Assembly: GCF_030272615.1 (NCBI RefSeq)
Contig: NC_081409.1
Span: 210,680,257-210,744,256 of the forward strand
DNA from: Cryptomeria japonica
Lineage: Eukaryota > Streptophyta > Pinopsida > Cupressales > Cupressaceae
Length of the DNA stretch: 64,000 nucleotides
Direction of reading: 5' to 3'
The number at the start of each line of letters is the position of its first letter. Position 1 is the first letter of the stretch. Below the pieces are notes generated by a model. It was given only the letters and a program-made list of their open reading frames with translations. It was not told where the DNA came from and searched no databases. This document shows, piece after piece, positions 1 through 10,970 of this stretch. Both the position numbers and the translations under genes were made by a program.

Positions 1-19
1 AAGATGTTATTGTAGTTAA

Positions 20-1048
20 TTGATTCTTAATCTTCAAAATAAATCAATTGTAAGACGTCTATTTATTTCTTGTATAGTTGGTCGAGAGTGGGATGCACTA
101 CATTTGTATATTGCAAACAATCTTGATTGGATGACGGTATGGATTGAACGTTGTCAACATTCCGGACGCACGTTAACATGGGAAGGTGTGGCTTCATTGG
201 TTAAAGAAGCACATCGTAATGGAGATTCCAATGTTACGCAAAGGGAAATTGATTTAGCATATGGTTTAAGAGATAAACAGGTATGTATAAATTTATTAAT
301 CACCCATATGTTTATCAACTCACAATGCAATAAATTTTACATGTTTGACATATCGCAGGTCAAACACCACAATGCTATGTGCTGCAATGGTCATAAATTT
401 CGCATTAAAAAGTTGGATGACACGAAGAAAACTTGTGATTCTGGCATCACTGCAGTCTTTGAGGTGACAAATATTTCATCGAGAAATGACATTCATCCTC
501 AACAGTCTCAAAATCGATACTATGGCATTTTGCATGATATACTTGAGTGTGACTTTAATTCCTTCAAATTAATTTTGTTCGTCGTCAAATGGTATAGGCT
601 ACGATTGAATAAAAATGATCCTGATAGAACTATTATTGAACATGATAATGGTTTTATAATGCTAAATACAAGGTCATTTGAACTAGTTGGGGATGAGCCC
701 TATGTTCTTCCAAGCCAATGTGAGCAAGTATTTTACTCTGAGGTTCCACATAAACCGGGTTGGTCATTTGTTGTTAGACATGATCCAAGAGGAAGGCTGA
801 TAAAGTATAATGTGATGGAAGAAGAAGATACCGAAGAAGTAGAAGATGAAGTGGATGATGATCACGATCGACAGTTTCACAATGACGATGAAGAAGAACA
901 AGAAGAAGAAGAAGAAGAAGAAGATGATGATGATGATGTTGATGATGATGACGGTGATGGTGATGATGATGGCGAAGATGTTGATGATGACGACGACGAT
1001 GACGACGATGACGATGACGACGACGACGACGACGACGACGACAATGAC

Positions 1049-1086
<38 letters not shown>

Positions 1087-1114
1087 CCTTGATGTTCATG
1101 ATGATGATGAATGA
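20..1114 (+). CDS. TNP2-type CACTA transposase, C-terminal part with DUF4216 and poly-acidic tail
   Basis: The frame is open from the window edge, so the real start is further left. A likely 78 nt intron with GT..AG borders lies at 281-358 and keeps the frame. About residues 120-265 match the end of plant TNP2-type proteins: a C-N-G-H-K-F motif, then a DUF4216-like block containing YYGILHDI, LFVVKWY and EPYVLPSQCEQVFY. In this family the protein binds element ends and catalyses cut-and-paste transposition. The last roughly 95 residues are almost all Asp or Glu, encoded by GAT/GAC/GAA repeats. This tail is much longer than the acidic end I would expect and probably grew by triplet slippage. 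No stop interrupts the visible part. The family call is firm; activity is unknown. Confidence 0.75.
880..1110 (+). repeat. GAA/GAT/GAC trinucleotide tract encoding poly-Glu/Asp
   Basis: About 230 bases of almost uninterrupted GAA, GAT and GAC codons. Because GAT and GAC are mixed, the tract is kept as amino acids more strictly than as DNA. It explains long spurious ORFs in the two other frames (poly-Ile/Val on the minus strand, poly-Met/Thr on the plus strand). Confidence 0.9.
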
Positions 1115-1540
1115 AATGTATGAGGAATGTGATTAGTATATTATCTATTGAATATTGACTTCCTGATAGAATTTTTTTTACATAATTAATTCATTCTATT
1201 TTGAATTCTAATGCCATTACATAATCAATTCATGATGCACCTTTTAATATGGAGATGGAGATAGGGGGTGTGACTATATATGTGACAATTTTTTAACTGT
1301 GTTTATTTATGGAAATTGGATTGTTTATTAGCTATGTGACTATTTATGTGACCATTTAGTTGAGGATCCTGCATAGTCTACATAAAGTAAAGGTAAGGAA
1401 TTACAAAATTTACAATGATTTTGATGACAACATTTTTTATTATTTAATACTCTTTTTGTCTACAAAGTTCATGTTGTTCATGTCGTGTATGATGTAATTT
1501 CGCTAACATTTTTTATATTTTTTCTTTGTCACAGGCCGAC
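1115..1540 (+). other. Spacer and 5' leader between the two CACTA genes
   Basis: AT-rich, no ORF. It ends in a T-rich stretch and an ACAG acceptor at 1531-1534 just before the first ATG of the next gene, so part of it is probably a 5' leader intron. I see nothing else. Confidence 0.5.
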
Positions 1541-4427
1541 ATGGATCCATCACATATCACAAATAGAGATGTACCTTGCGACACTTCTACCAAGCAGGTA
1601 AACCTCATTGTAATTGTACAAATTAGGTAGAAGCAAACTATTACATTATTATGTTCTTTTTCTTAGTGATTTATACTAATTTTGTAATTGTTAATGATAT
1701 TCTTGACACAGACGGATGTTTGGGGAAAGGGAAAGGGAGTTGTAGTACCTGAGCACCTTTCTATGGATGTGGAATCATTAGGGTTAAGCAATGATGACCC
1801 TGAAGATCCCACAGACCTTGTGAAATTCTTTAAAATGCCTCTTATAAAAATTAGAAAAGACATTGTTGCTTTGGCAGCCGTGCATCCTACCACTGATGAG
1901 ATACGACAGAGGGTGGAATTATTGTATAAGACAACAGAAAACTTGCAAGTAAGTAGTAATGAAAGCTTTAATTATAACAAAAGTTCAATAATGGTTTATA
2001 TTTTATTCTCTTTTTATGTCATTAACTAAAATATGTACGTATTGTTTTTACAACAATTTATCCGCCCTCATGAAAGTCGTTCCTATGATCAGGGTGTTGC
2101 AAGATCAGGTGATGACGATTTTCTTGTATTATCACTTGCTTGGCTTATCACTCTAAGTACCCAAAACACATCATACTTGATACTGTCAATTTTAAAAATA
2201 AAGGTTCATCCTTGTTTACAATTCTTGCACTTTTCATATATTTAATGTGTTATTCTTTAGGTGCTGTCAATGTTACTGTGCAAATGTTGACGCCACCTCA
2301 TCAGATACCACCCTCACCTGTATTGCTGACTGCAATGTTGGCAACACGTAGCATGTAGACATCCTCTAGTGCACGTCATATTGGCCCGCCCACTGTTGGT
2401 AGATCCCTCTTTTTCTCTATCTTCTGTCATGTGTTTATTTCCCTTCAAGCGTTCTTTCTTGAATTCTAATGCCATTTCATAGTGGATTCATTTTTTGCAG
2501 GAGGAGATGTATATGAGGATGTGCCAGAGGCAACTACTATTGATAACATAGCATTGTTTCCTGGATCTTCTCGTATTGCTAGTACAGGAACATTACAGGC
2601 CACATTCGTGGTGAGCGACAAAGAAATGCTTCCCTTAAAGATACAAAAGGTTCCACATTCGTGGTGAGCGACAAAGAAATGCTTCCCTTAAAGATACAAA
2701 AGGTTCCAAGTACTTTAAAATTATTATTATATATACTCTAATTGTAATTTACTTTATGATCACTCATTTTGGACTAATATTGATCCCATGAATTTTTTGC
2801 AGGCAATGCTATTTTCTACAAACATCTTAGTGACATTGCATTGCAGATATTTGGGCCCACCATACGTAAAAGGTGGTACATCATATGTGAACTAACCCTT
2901 ATCCACTTTTGATTTCATATCATTGCTAGAATACTTTTCCTTTGATCCATTTCTTGAAGTGTAATAAATGTAGCTTCAGTTCATTTCTGAATCTAACAAG
3001 TTTGTTTTTGCTTTAAAAGGTGGAATGACCAAGAAAAAAGGTTAAAAGATGAATTGACAAACCAAATGGTTGAGTGGTTTGGAAATGACACCTTTGACAA
3101 AACCAAGCTCCTTGAAAAAGCTGGCACATATCTAAAGTATGTGAGGGACCAATACAGGACCCATTTGGAGAGGAACCTAAAGTACGAGCATCCCCCCATG
3201 ATTCCAGAGAGGGAGTGGAAGGACCTGATTTTGGATGCCAAGGAGAGAATTGAAAGGAAAAAAGGAAATACACCAGTAAACACTAGAAGAAGGTACGAGA
3301 TACTATTAAGAATGTAATTATGTACTAATTAATTACTCTTTATATTTATATAATCTAACATATTTCAAACTTTTTATAGACTGAGTGACACGTCAAAGGC
3401 AACCAAGGCAAGGCAAGAAAAGCACGGGCAACACAAACTCGGCTCTGGTGGTTACATGAAACTTGCTGCATGAATTGTAAGTATCTCATGTAAACTCCCA
3501 TATTGTCTCAAAATATTAATAAATTGCAAACATTTTTTTTTATCAAACAATGCAAGCAAAATTCACAGTACCAAGCAAAAATGCAGGGCTCTGAATTCAA
3601 TAGAGTGCCTACAGAAGATGACAAGAGAATTGCCTACCAGCAAGGCTATTCAGCCGTGGCTGATCGGCTATGAGAATTGAGTGGGCATAAACAACATTTG
3701 AGTGCATCCATCACACAGGTAAATATGGTAAATAGAAGTTGTTTCAAATTAAATACTTTACCAATAATCTAATTGATGTTGAGTTCCAACATAAAGTGAC
3801 TATATTTGTTTTAAATAAGCAAACAATGATAACAATGTGCATGTCATTGGAATGCAGCCTGCTAATTATGAAACACCACCTGCACATGAACGTCTGGATG
3901 TGCATCCCAATAGTGGAGGTATGCATTTGCTATTCAAATTTATTTATTTAGCTATTAATACAATTAAACATCTTAATTTGTAATTAGAGTAGTAATTAAT
4001 ATAACCTTTCTTGTTAATATTTTAGAGCATGTAGTCGGTGGTGAGCAAGTGGAGCATGATCTGGGTACACAACCTCAAGAACATGATGTTCCCCACTCAG
4101 GTGAAGAGGACTGTGGTGTTCAACATGTTGAGGTTGAGGCTACACAAAATGATGTGGCCCCATCAGGTAAAGAGCACAACAATTATGTTCTCTAAATTAA
4201 TGAAATACTTGTAACAATAATTTTTATTTTTTTTGAATTTAACCCATTTCTTTGTTATTGCAGAGGACCCCCCTTCACTTCAGTGTCCTCGTCCTCAGTA
4301 TAGGACTAGGCATACATTGAGATCACGAGCAGTTGGCGCAACATCTGCAGAGGGGGGAAATGATGAAGACACCGATGTTCCACTTAGTCTTTTCATAGCT
4401 TCAAAGAAAAAACAAAGAAAGAAATGA
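1541..4427 (+). pseudogene. TNPA-like CACTA gene, multi-exon, Transposase_24-type domain
   Basis: A spliced gene rebuilt from GT..AG signals. Exon 1 is 1541-1597 and exon 2 is 1712-1948, both phase 0. Later coding blocks lie near 2260-2398, 2502-2706, 2803-2875, 3018-3292, 3380-3478, 3551-3718, 3830-3919, 4024-4167 and 4261-4427. The 3018-3478 part carries the domain core: RWNDQEKRLKDEL, then Y-L-K-Y-V-R-D-Q-Y, PMIPEREWKDLI, and after the intron HKLGSGGY. Plant CACTA elements use this second protein to bind subterminal repeats. Breaks are TAG at 2356, TGA at 3471 and TGA at 3671, each where Gln or Arg fits, and a 53 bp tandem duplication at 2601-2706. The C-terminus is basic (KKKQRKK). The third exon, near 2040-2130, is unclear. 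Confidence 0.6.
2601..2706 (+). repeat. 53 bp tandem duplication inside a CACTA exon
   Basis: The unit beginning CACATTCGTGGTGAGCGAC occurs at 2601 and again at 2654, essentially identical. As 53 is not a multiple of three, it shifts the frame of the exon. It looks like a recent replication-slip duplication. Confidence 0.9.
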
Positions 4428-4511
4428 TTGTAATCTAACTTATTTGATAATGACTGATTTTTATGTGTTAGTGAATGTAATTATGTACTAATTAATGGTT
4501 ATGGATGATAT

Positions 4512-4516
4512 GTGTT
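4512..4516. repeat. Target-site duplication of Tat1, left copy (GTGTT)
   Basis: GTGTT directly precedes the 5' LTR and is repeated exactly after the 3' LTR at 20958-20962. Confidence 0.9.
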
Positions 4517-5288
4517 TGTAGACACCTAAAATTGTCATGTCTAATTAAATAAATATTTTATTTATTTAATTATCTAAGCCTAATTCTTCTATTAATTAAA
4601 TAAATCTTTATTTATTTAATTAATTCATTTATCCTCTTCTAGCCTTATTTCTCATTTAAATAAATACATTTATGTATTTAAATTATCCTTTTCCTAAATT
4701 AAATAAATATTTTTATTTATTTAATTATCCTACTTCTTCTATTAATTAAATAAATCTTTATTTATTTAATTAATTCATTAGCTTTTTCTACACATGACAC
4801 ATGTCATTCATCTCTTAATTCCTACATTACCTACCCCTTTCATTATTTTGGTATTTCTTTTACCTACCCTCTAATCTTAGCCGACCTCTCTTTTTACACC
4901 TCTCAATCTTATCCCTCCATTTCATATGGTGTCTTCTATTTAAGGAGATGTCTTCTTCATTATCAAACCCTAATGACTGACAACTTGATCAATTGGCTAC
5001 ACTACAATCCTACTTGCAACCACATTCCGTTCTTTGTTGAGCTCTTGTGCACATAAAATCTGAGAGCAAATATATCAAGCAAGATCAATGGAGATAGGAA
5101 GAATGGAGATCAAAACCCTATTGGACATGTGATGGTATAATCTTTGTGATTTCATGTGATTTACATTGTCTTAGGTAATCTTCATATGTTATGGTGGATC
5201 TTTGTTGATTGTTAGGCTAGGGTTTTGTGGTTGGATTCATTTAGCCTTTCAATATTGTTATTATTGTTATCCATTTTCACCATAAACA
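4517..5288 (+). repeat. Tat1 5' LTR
   Basis: It runs from TGTAGACACC to CACCATAAACA. The first 280 bases are made of AATTAAATAAATNTTTATTTATTTAATTAATT-type palindromic AT repeats. A TATTTAAGG box near 4935 followed by a CT-rich stretch is a reasonable promoter candidate. The same 772 bp sequence returns at 20186. Confidence 0.95.
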
Positions 5289-5291
5289 TTT

Positions 5292-5309
5292 TGGCACGCC
5301 CGGTGGGAC
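5292..5309 (+). promoter_or_regulatory. Primer binding site candidate of Tat1
   Basis: TGGCACGCCCGGTGGGAC starts three bases after the LTR end (CA/TTT). Position and the TGG start fit a tRNA 3'-CCA primer site, and this kind of sequence follows the LTR in many plant Tat elements. I did not match it to a specific tRNA. Confidence 0.6.
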
Positions 5310-5443
5310 ATGAATTTTTCTTAGATCTGTGTTTTTTGCAGATTTTTCTAACCCTATATTGCTATTTTGTAAAACAATTTGGAGAATAACCTTGTGCAGC
5401 TAGGGTTTTGGACACAAAATCAAGATCTTGGAGAAATTCGACC

Positions 5444-6260
5444 ATATCTCACAAACGGCTAAGAAATTTTGCACCAAATTTTTTTTTCAAGTTGAAGAAA
5501 GTATCAGGAGCTCTCAATCCAAAATTCAGAATTTTTGGAGCATATTTTCATTTTCTAGGAATTTTTTATGATTTTTCATAAAAAATTAATTTTGAGAGAA
5601 AATGAGAGAATTTTTTGGATTTTATTACATTTTTGGAAATATCTCATAATTATACACAAGATCTGTTCTTTGTGAATTTAATTTTGATGCAAAATATTTC
5701 CCTAAAAATCAGATCTTTAAAAATTAGGGTTTTTCTTTATTTTGATCAGATCTCACAAACTGCTTTGAATTTTGACATAATTTTTTTTTTGTAGGTCAGG
5801 AAAAGTATCAGAAAGATTCAATAAAAATTTCAGATTTTTTGGATCTATTTTGCATTTTATATGAATTTTTTATGATTTTTCATAAAAAATTAATTTTGAG
5901 AGAAAATTAGCGAATTTTTTGGATTTTCTTACATTTTTGGAAATCTCTCAGAATTATACACAGGATTTTTTATTTTTTATTTTAAATTTGATGCAAAATT
6001 ATTCTTCAAAAATTAGATCTTTGAAAATTAGGGTTTTGCATTATTTTACTCATATCTCACAAACTGCTTGGATTTGTTGCAGAAAAATTTTTGTGCAGGT
6101 TTGGAAGACCATAAAGAATCTCCAGTAAAAATTTCATATTTGTTGGATCGATTTTGCATTTTATATGATTTTTCATAAAAAATTAATTTTTGGAGCAAAT
6201 TAGCAAATTTTTTGGATTTTCTTACATTTCTGGAAATCTCTTAAAATTTTACAGGTGATG
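5444..6260 (+). repeat. About 305 bp tandem repeats in the Tat1 leader
   Basis: Landmark ATCTCACAAACNGC recurs at 5444, 5749 and 6053, giving a period of 304-305 bp and about 2.7 copies. Each unit contains the self-complementary stretch TTTTTATGATTTTTCATAAAAA, able to form a hairpin, and an ATTAGGGTTTT block. Leader tandem repeats are common in Tat elements. No coding potential. Confidence 0.85.
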
Positions 6261-7832
6261 TTTTTTTATGATGAATCAGGTCTTTGAATTGGTCAACAAA
6301 ACGCATTGTTGAAGGCCCCTATTTCACAAAATCTTTTGGATCTAAAATTTACCTAACTTGTGTGCTTGCAGGAAGGGGTGATCATTTGAAACAATCCAAA
6401 CTATTAATAAATCTTTGTTGCAGGTCCTTGGCAAGGGTTTTTGGATTTTTATTGTATGCCTTGTTTTCATAGACTAGCAAACACTTCAATTGGTGCACTA
6501 AAATTGAATCATTGTCTTTTGTGTCTTGAGCAATAGGCTCTTTTTGTTTAATCTTTAGAGGGCCTGTCTTCCCGTGTGGTCATTAGGACTACTAGTGAGA
6601 AGAGAACGACCCAAGTGGAAGCGAGGAAAACCCACCTCATTTGAACCACTATAATCAAATGTATTCATGGTGAAAACTATGAATAACGTCTGCTGATTAG
6701 TTCATACCGACACTATGTCTCCCCATAAACTCGTTTGATCAAATTTATTTGATCATTTGTAGGTCGTAACCCCTACCAGCTAGGAGCCTTCTGTATTTAC
6801 AAAGCTGAAAGTGCCACATGTATGGCCACATGAGCGGATGCCCTTACTAGCACCTTTTTGTTTTAGAAGCCCAAATCCTTCTAGTTGTTGGGGTAGGAGG
6901 TCGGACCTCTGGTAGCGACCCACACACATACGGTTCTTAGTAGAGATACAAAGTTCACCATGGGGAGTTTTCATGGGGACTGATGCTTGGCTGACCCGAG
7001 AAGTGAGTACCGAGGGTGGAGCCAGTGAGGTCAAGCATCTAAGTATCCACTCTGAATAGCGTAGCCTCGGGGGTAAAACCCCATGTGGGATCAACAACTA
7101 TTGTCTTGGCCAGCCATAAGAATTGTGCTTGACTTATTTTAAACATTCAAAACATTCAAGACCAAACAACAAAATATTGTGTCTTTTGTGTCTTCAAGTG
7201 TATGCAAAACAACTTTACATCAAACAACACACTTTTCTTGGAGTCATTTTGAGTCTAAACACTTGCAAACATTGAGTCCTCATCAACATTGTGTCCTCTT
7301 GTCACGAAAAATAGTCAAACATTCAGATTTGGTCACAACTTCACAAATTGGAAAAATTTTACAGTCCAACAAACAAAGGAAATCAGTTTCGGAATACTTG
7401 AGCTTCCTAGGTTGTTTCTTCAGGTTTCATCTAGCATTCAACCTGTCCTTGGGTCTCACACAGTCCATCATTGCTTCACATCTCATTTTACATTCATACT
7501 TGTCTAAACTCGAGTCAAAAGGTCACTTGCTTGTCCTCATCTTACTTTGTCAACATACTACATACAACTACACTTTGCTACGTGGTCCCTCATCAAGGTT
7601 TCTTACCTTTGGGTCTCATTTGGTCTTACTTAGAGTCAAGGTCAACTTACCTCATCAAGAGAAACTATCCTGTCTTTGGAAGTCACACCTACTCTACTAC
7701 ATACATTCTTGGTCTTACATTTTGGACATTGCAAGTACACCTCAGATTCATTTACATTCCATTCAACTCTTGGTCTTCCATACTCTTTCCATTTTCATCT
7801 AGTCTCTCACATCTTGGTCAAATACCTAGTTC
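6261..7832 (+). other. Remaining Tat1 leader, non-coding
   Basis: After the tandem repeats the base composition becomes more balanced (6540-7120), then CT-rich and rich in CTTGGTC / TCACA words up to the gag start. The 207-codon plus-strand ORF at 7179-7802 has low-complexity composition and no domain I recognise; I treat it as chance. The segment may hold RNA packaging signals, but nothing specific can be shown. Confidence 0.6.
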
Positions 7833-10800
7833 ATGGTTGAAACCCGTCTTCAAAAATCTAGGAGAAAAGCTAAAGAAGCTCAAGAGTCCGCAAACATGAG
7901 TTCTTATGAGTATGATAATGATTTATTTTTCAATCCTGAGCACACTACATTGCCTGACATGGATGTTTATAGAAACATTCCCAATGTGGAAAACACAGAC
8001 ACTACAAACAACAATGCTACACACAATGACAATGTGGACAACTTTTCAATACAATCAGCAGATGTAGAAGAATCCATTATGAATCCTCATTTCAATAGAT
8101 TGGTTGAAGAAATAATGAGGAGGGATCGACAATACTTCTTACACATGATGGCACAAAGTGAAGCTAAAATACCTCATGACTTTGACATGTCTCAACTTAT
8201 GGAAAACCGACCCTCGCAACAAACTCACTCCAACATGGATCAAAGGAGACCTAATAGTGGAGGAAATAGAGGACCGCATATGGTACCTGAATCACCATCA
8301 GCTTTGCTTCAAAAACCAGAAGTCCCACATACACAGGGTCAAACATATGATACTTACCTTCGAAGACCATTATGGAAGCTTTCTGTAGATAGATATGCTC
8401 AATCACATGATCAAGCTATGGATCAACCAAAACAATTGGACATTCAAAGGCATGCTCAAAATTTGGACACAAGGAAACCTCATGTCAAATTTGGGGGCAA
8501 CACAATAGAACATGACAGGCCTATAGAATATGGTATACATGCACAAAATAGATATGGGGTTCCTCAACATGAAGCTATACCAAGTGCTCCCTATATGCGG
8601 CATCAATATAGACCTCCTCCATATGAACATGTGTATGATCAATATCATCCATACATGCAACAAGCTCCTCCTCAAATTGGTGTCTCAAACATGGGGTATG
8701 CTACAAGAAGTCGATCTCCACCTAAGAGCAATTTGGAGCAACAAATCAAAGATTTACAAAAGAAAATGGAGGACATGAATACACCAAAACCAACATACAC
8801 TATGAGAGACATATGTCCTTATCCATTTGATAAGAGCATTCCAATGCCTCCATTTCTTGGACACTTTGTGACGCCAAAATTTGACAAGTATAGAGGAAAA
8901 GGAGACCCCAAGGCACATATACGACAATTTTTCACAGCTTGCATTGAGGTAGCGGCAGAAGAAACATATTTGATGAGGTTGTTCCCACAAAGCTTAGGCG
9001 ATCAAGCTATGGAATGGTTCTCTCAATTACCACCTGGTATTAAGTCATGGGGTGACTTAGCAGAGACATTTATTCAGCATTTCTCCTACAATATAGAAAC
9101 AGACATATCAATCACTACTTTGTGCAATACTAAGCAAAAGGAGGGAGAATCTTTTACATCATTTTTGCAAAGATGGAGAAATCTAGCTAGTAGATGCTCT
9201 TGTGAAATCCCACAGAAACAAATGGTAGAAATGTTCACACAAAATGTTAACAAGGATATTGGCTATGATCTAAGGAAAGCTTGTTTGTCCACCTTCAAGG
9301 ATGTTATTGAAAAGGGCTTAGCAATAGAAAAGGTCTTAATTGAACAAGGAGTCATTAAGATATTCAAGGAAAACAAAGATGACTTTAAAGGAAAAGACAA
9401 GCCAAGATTTTGGAATAAAAACAAGAACACAGTCAATGATGGTGTTGTTGATGCCAATACAGTGAGACCCAAATTCATCTTTTCGGGATCAAGTTCTACA
9501 AACAATCAAGTGAATACTCAAACAACTTCTAGATCACGAAGGAAGTACACCCCATTGGGAGAACCACTTGAATCAGTCTTCAAAAAGCTTGTGGCAAACA
9601 AGGTAATCACAGTTCTAGATTTTCCTCCATATGAACCAAAGGTCAAACCAAATTGGTGGAATGATGATGAGTATTGTGAATTTCATAAGAGCAAGGGTCA
9701 TAAGACAGGAAATTGCCATCGACTGAAGAACATCATGCAAGATCTCATTGATAGAGGTGATATTGAGATTGAGGGACACTCATCTAATCAAGAACATGAG
9801 ATGTTTAAGGAACCATTCCCAAAGCATGACAAAGGAAAAGCCAAAGTCACAGATGATCAGGCCAACTATACTAGAGCACCTTATAACAATGACTCAACTA
9901 TCAATCACATCTCGATGGACAATCATATCTCTACTATTACCATCAAGAACAGAAACCCTGAGAATCCTCCTCAGAGACCCAAGATTGTTCTAAGAGGTGT
10001 TGGATCTTCTTCCGAACCTACCTCTGAATGTCATGTTACAACTCGTCGAGGTAAAATTACTTTACCAGGTGCCTCAACTAAAAACACCGTTTCTTCATCA
10101 ACCAAGCCTGAGTATGACCTTGTAGAACAGTTAGGGAAGACACCCGCGCTTATCTCCATCCTTGAGCTCTTACGTATATCCCTCGCTCATAAAGCTATTC
10201 TTGACAAAATCTTGAGAGACACTGCCGTTCCTACTGATTTGAACATGGACCAGTTTCAAGCCATGGTGGGATACCTTTCCATTCCACACTCCCTCACATT
10301 CACAGAAGCTTATGACACCTCCGTAAGTCAGCCACATAATGCACCTCTACATGTTGAAGCCTTCATACACAAACATCGAATAAAGCGAGTCCTGATAGAT
10401 GGAGGAGCTGGTCTAAACATTTGTACATTGAGCACCATTAAACAATTGGGATATTTTGATAAAGCTGTGAATTCAACAAATCAAATCACCATCAAGGCAT
10501 ATGATGATGAAGAGCGTTCATCCAAGGGCACAGTCACCTTACCTCTAAGAATTGGGCCAGTCACAAAGGATGTGGTTTGTCAAGTCCTAGATCTGGATCT
10601 CACATACAACATATTGCTAGGACGTCCTTGGATTCATGAAATGACGGCAGTCCCATTGACATATCATCAATGCATTAAGTTTCCTCATAATGGAGTCGAG
10701 GTTACAGTTAACGGTGATCCTAATCCGTTCATATATTGCAATAACCTGAGATCACATACTGAGACCATCATTCCCAGTAATCGTGAAGCTATTCCTTCTT

Positions 10801-10970
10801 CAGCATACATTGACCCTGAGTCATTGAAACCTTCAACATCAAAACAAGGTGAACTTAAAGGAAAATTTCAAGACAAGGGCATGGGAGAATACACTTTAAA
10901 TCAGACAATGTATTTACGACAAGTCATGAGCTCTCCAAAAGAATATGGAAGGCCACATCCTAACAAGTAA
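7833..10970 (+). CDS. Tat1 Gag-protease
   Basis: An intact ORF of 1,045 codons. The N-terminal 300 residues are polar and low-complexity. Residues about 350-500 are a retrotransposon Gag (PF03732-type) domain, with GDPKAHIRQFF, AMEWFSQLPPG and F-x-Q-R-W-R-N-L-A. Near residue 613 there is a zinc-binding motif of C-x2-H-x5-H-x4-C form (CEFHKSKGHKTGNC), typical of Tat Gag. Near residue 856 the aspartic protease motif VLIDGGAGLNIC uses D-G-G instead of D-[ST]-G, followed by NILLGRPWIH. Gag forms the particle; the protease cuts the polyprotein. The ORF ends in TAA at 10968 and pol continues in the same frame nine bases later. That stop may be natural (read through) or a mutation. Confidence 0.93.
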   Translation: MVETRLQKSRRKAKEAQESANMSSYEYDNDLFFNPEHTTLPDMDVYRNIPNVENTDTTNNNATHNDNVDNFSIQSADVEESIMNPHFNRLVEEIMRRDRQYFLHMMAQSEAKIPHDFDMSQLMENRPSQQTHSNMDQRRPNSGGNRGPHMVPESPSALLQKPEVPHTQGQTYDTYLRRPLWKLSVDRYAQSHDQAMDQPKQLDIQRHAQNLDTRKPHVKFGGNTIEHDRPIEYGIHAQNRYGVPQHEAIPSAPYMRHQYRPPPYEHVYDQYHPYMQQAPPQIGVSNMGYATRSRSPPKSNLEQQIKDLQKKMEDMNTPKPTYTMRDICPYPFDKSIPMPPFLGHFVTPKFDKYRGKGDPKAHIRQFFTACIEVAAEETYLMRLFPQSLGDQAMEWFSQLPPGIKSWGDLAETFIQHFSYNIETDISITTLCNTKQKEGESFTSFLQRWRNLASRCSCEIPQKQMVEMFTQNVNKDIGYDLRKACLSTFKDVIEKGLAIEKVLIEQGVIKIFKENKDDFKGKDKPRFWNKNKNTVNDGVVDANTVRPKFIFSGSSSTNNQVNTQTTSRSRRKYTPLGEPLESVFKKLVANKVITVLDFPPYEPKVKPNWWNDDEYCEFHKSKGHKTGNCHRLKNIMQDLIDRGDIEIEGHSSNQEHEMFKEPFPKHDKGKAKVTDDQANYTRAPYNNDSTINHISMDNHISTITIKNRNPENPPQRPKIVLRGVGSSSEPTSECHVTTRRGKITLPGASTKNTVSSSTKPEYDLVEQLGKTPALISILELLRISLAHKAILDKILRDTAVPTDLNMDQFQAMVGYLSIPHSLTFTEAYDTSVSQPHNAPLHVEAFIHKHRIKRVLIDGGAGLNICTLSTIKQLGYFDKAVNSTNQITIKAYDDEERSSKGTVTLPLRIGPVTKDVVCQVLDLDLTYNILLGRPWIHEMTAVPLTYHQCIKFPHNGVEVTVNGDPNPFIYCNNLRSHTETIIPSNREAIPSSAYIDPESLKPSTSKQGELKGKFQDKGMGEYTLNQTMYLRQVMSSPKEYGRPHPNK

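Larger units (their letters stand above)
1..4516 (+). mobile_element. CACTA (En/Spm) transposon remnant, 3' part
   Basis: Two neighbouring genes on the same strand identify this as a CACTA element: the end of a TNP2-type gene with a DUF4216 region, then a spliced TNPA-like gene with the plant Transposase_24 type domain. This two-gene order is standard for plant CACTA elements. The 5' end lies left of the window. Tat1 is inserted downstream of the second gene, so the right part should continue after 20957, where related AT-rich sequence (TTAATTAAT, TGGATGATAT) resumes. I could not place a convincing CACTA/TAGTG terminus there. Several C-to-T type stop codons in the second gene suggest it no longer works. 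Confidence 0.75.

Noticed and set aside
764-1136. Poly-Ile/Val and poly-Met ORFs opposite and beside the acidic tail
   Set aside because: They are other-frame readings of the GAT/GAC repeat in a TNP2-type gene.
6780-7097. 105-codon minus-strand ORF in the Tat1 leader
   Set aside because: No counterpart or domain; leader composition is locally balanced so ORFs of this size arise by chance.
7179-7802. A 207-codon ORF before Tat1 gag
   Set aside because: Low-complexity CT-rich composition, no domain, no counterpart seen; chance ORF in the leader.
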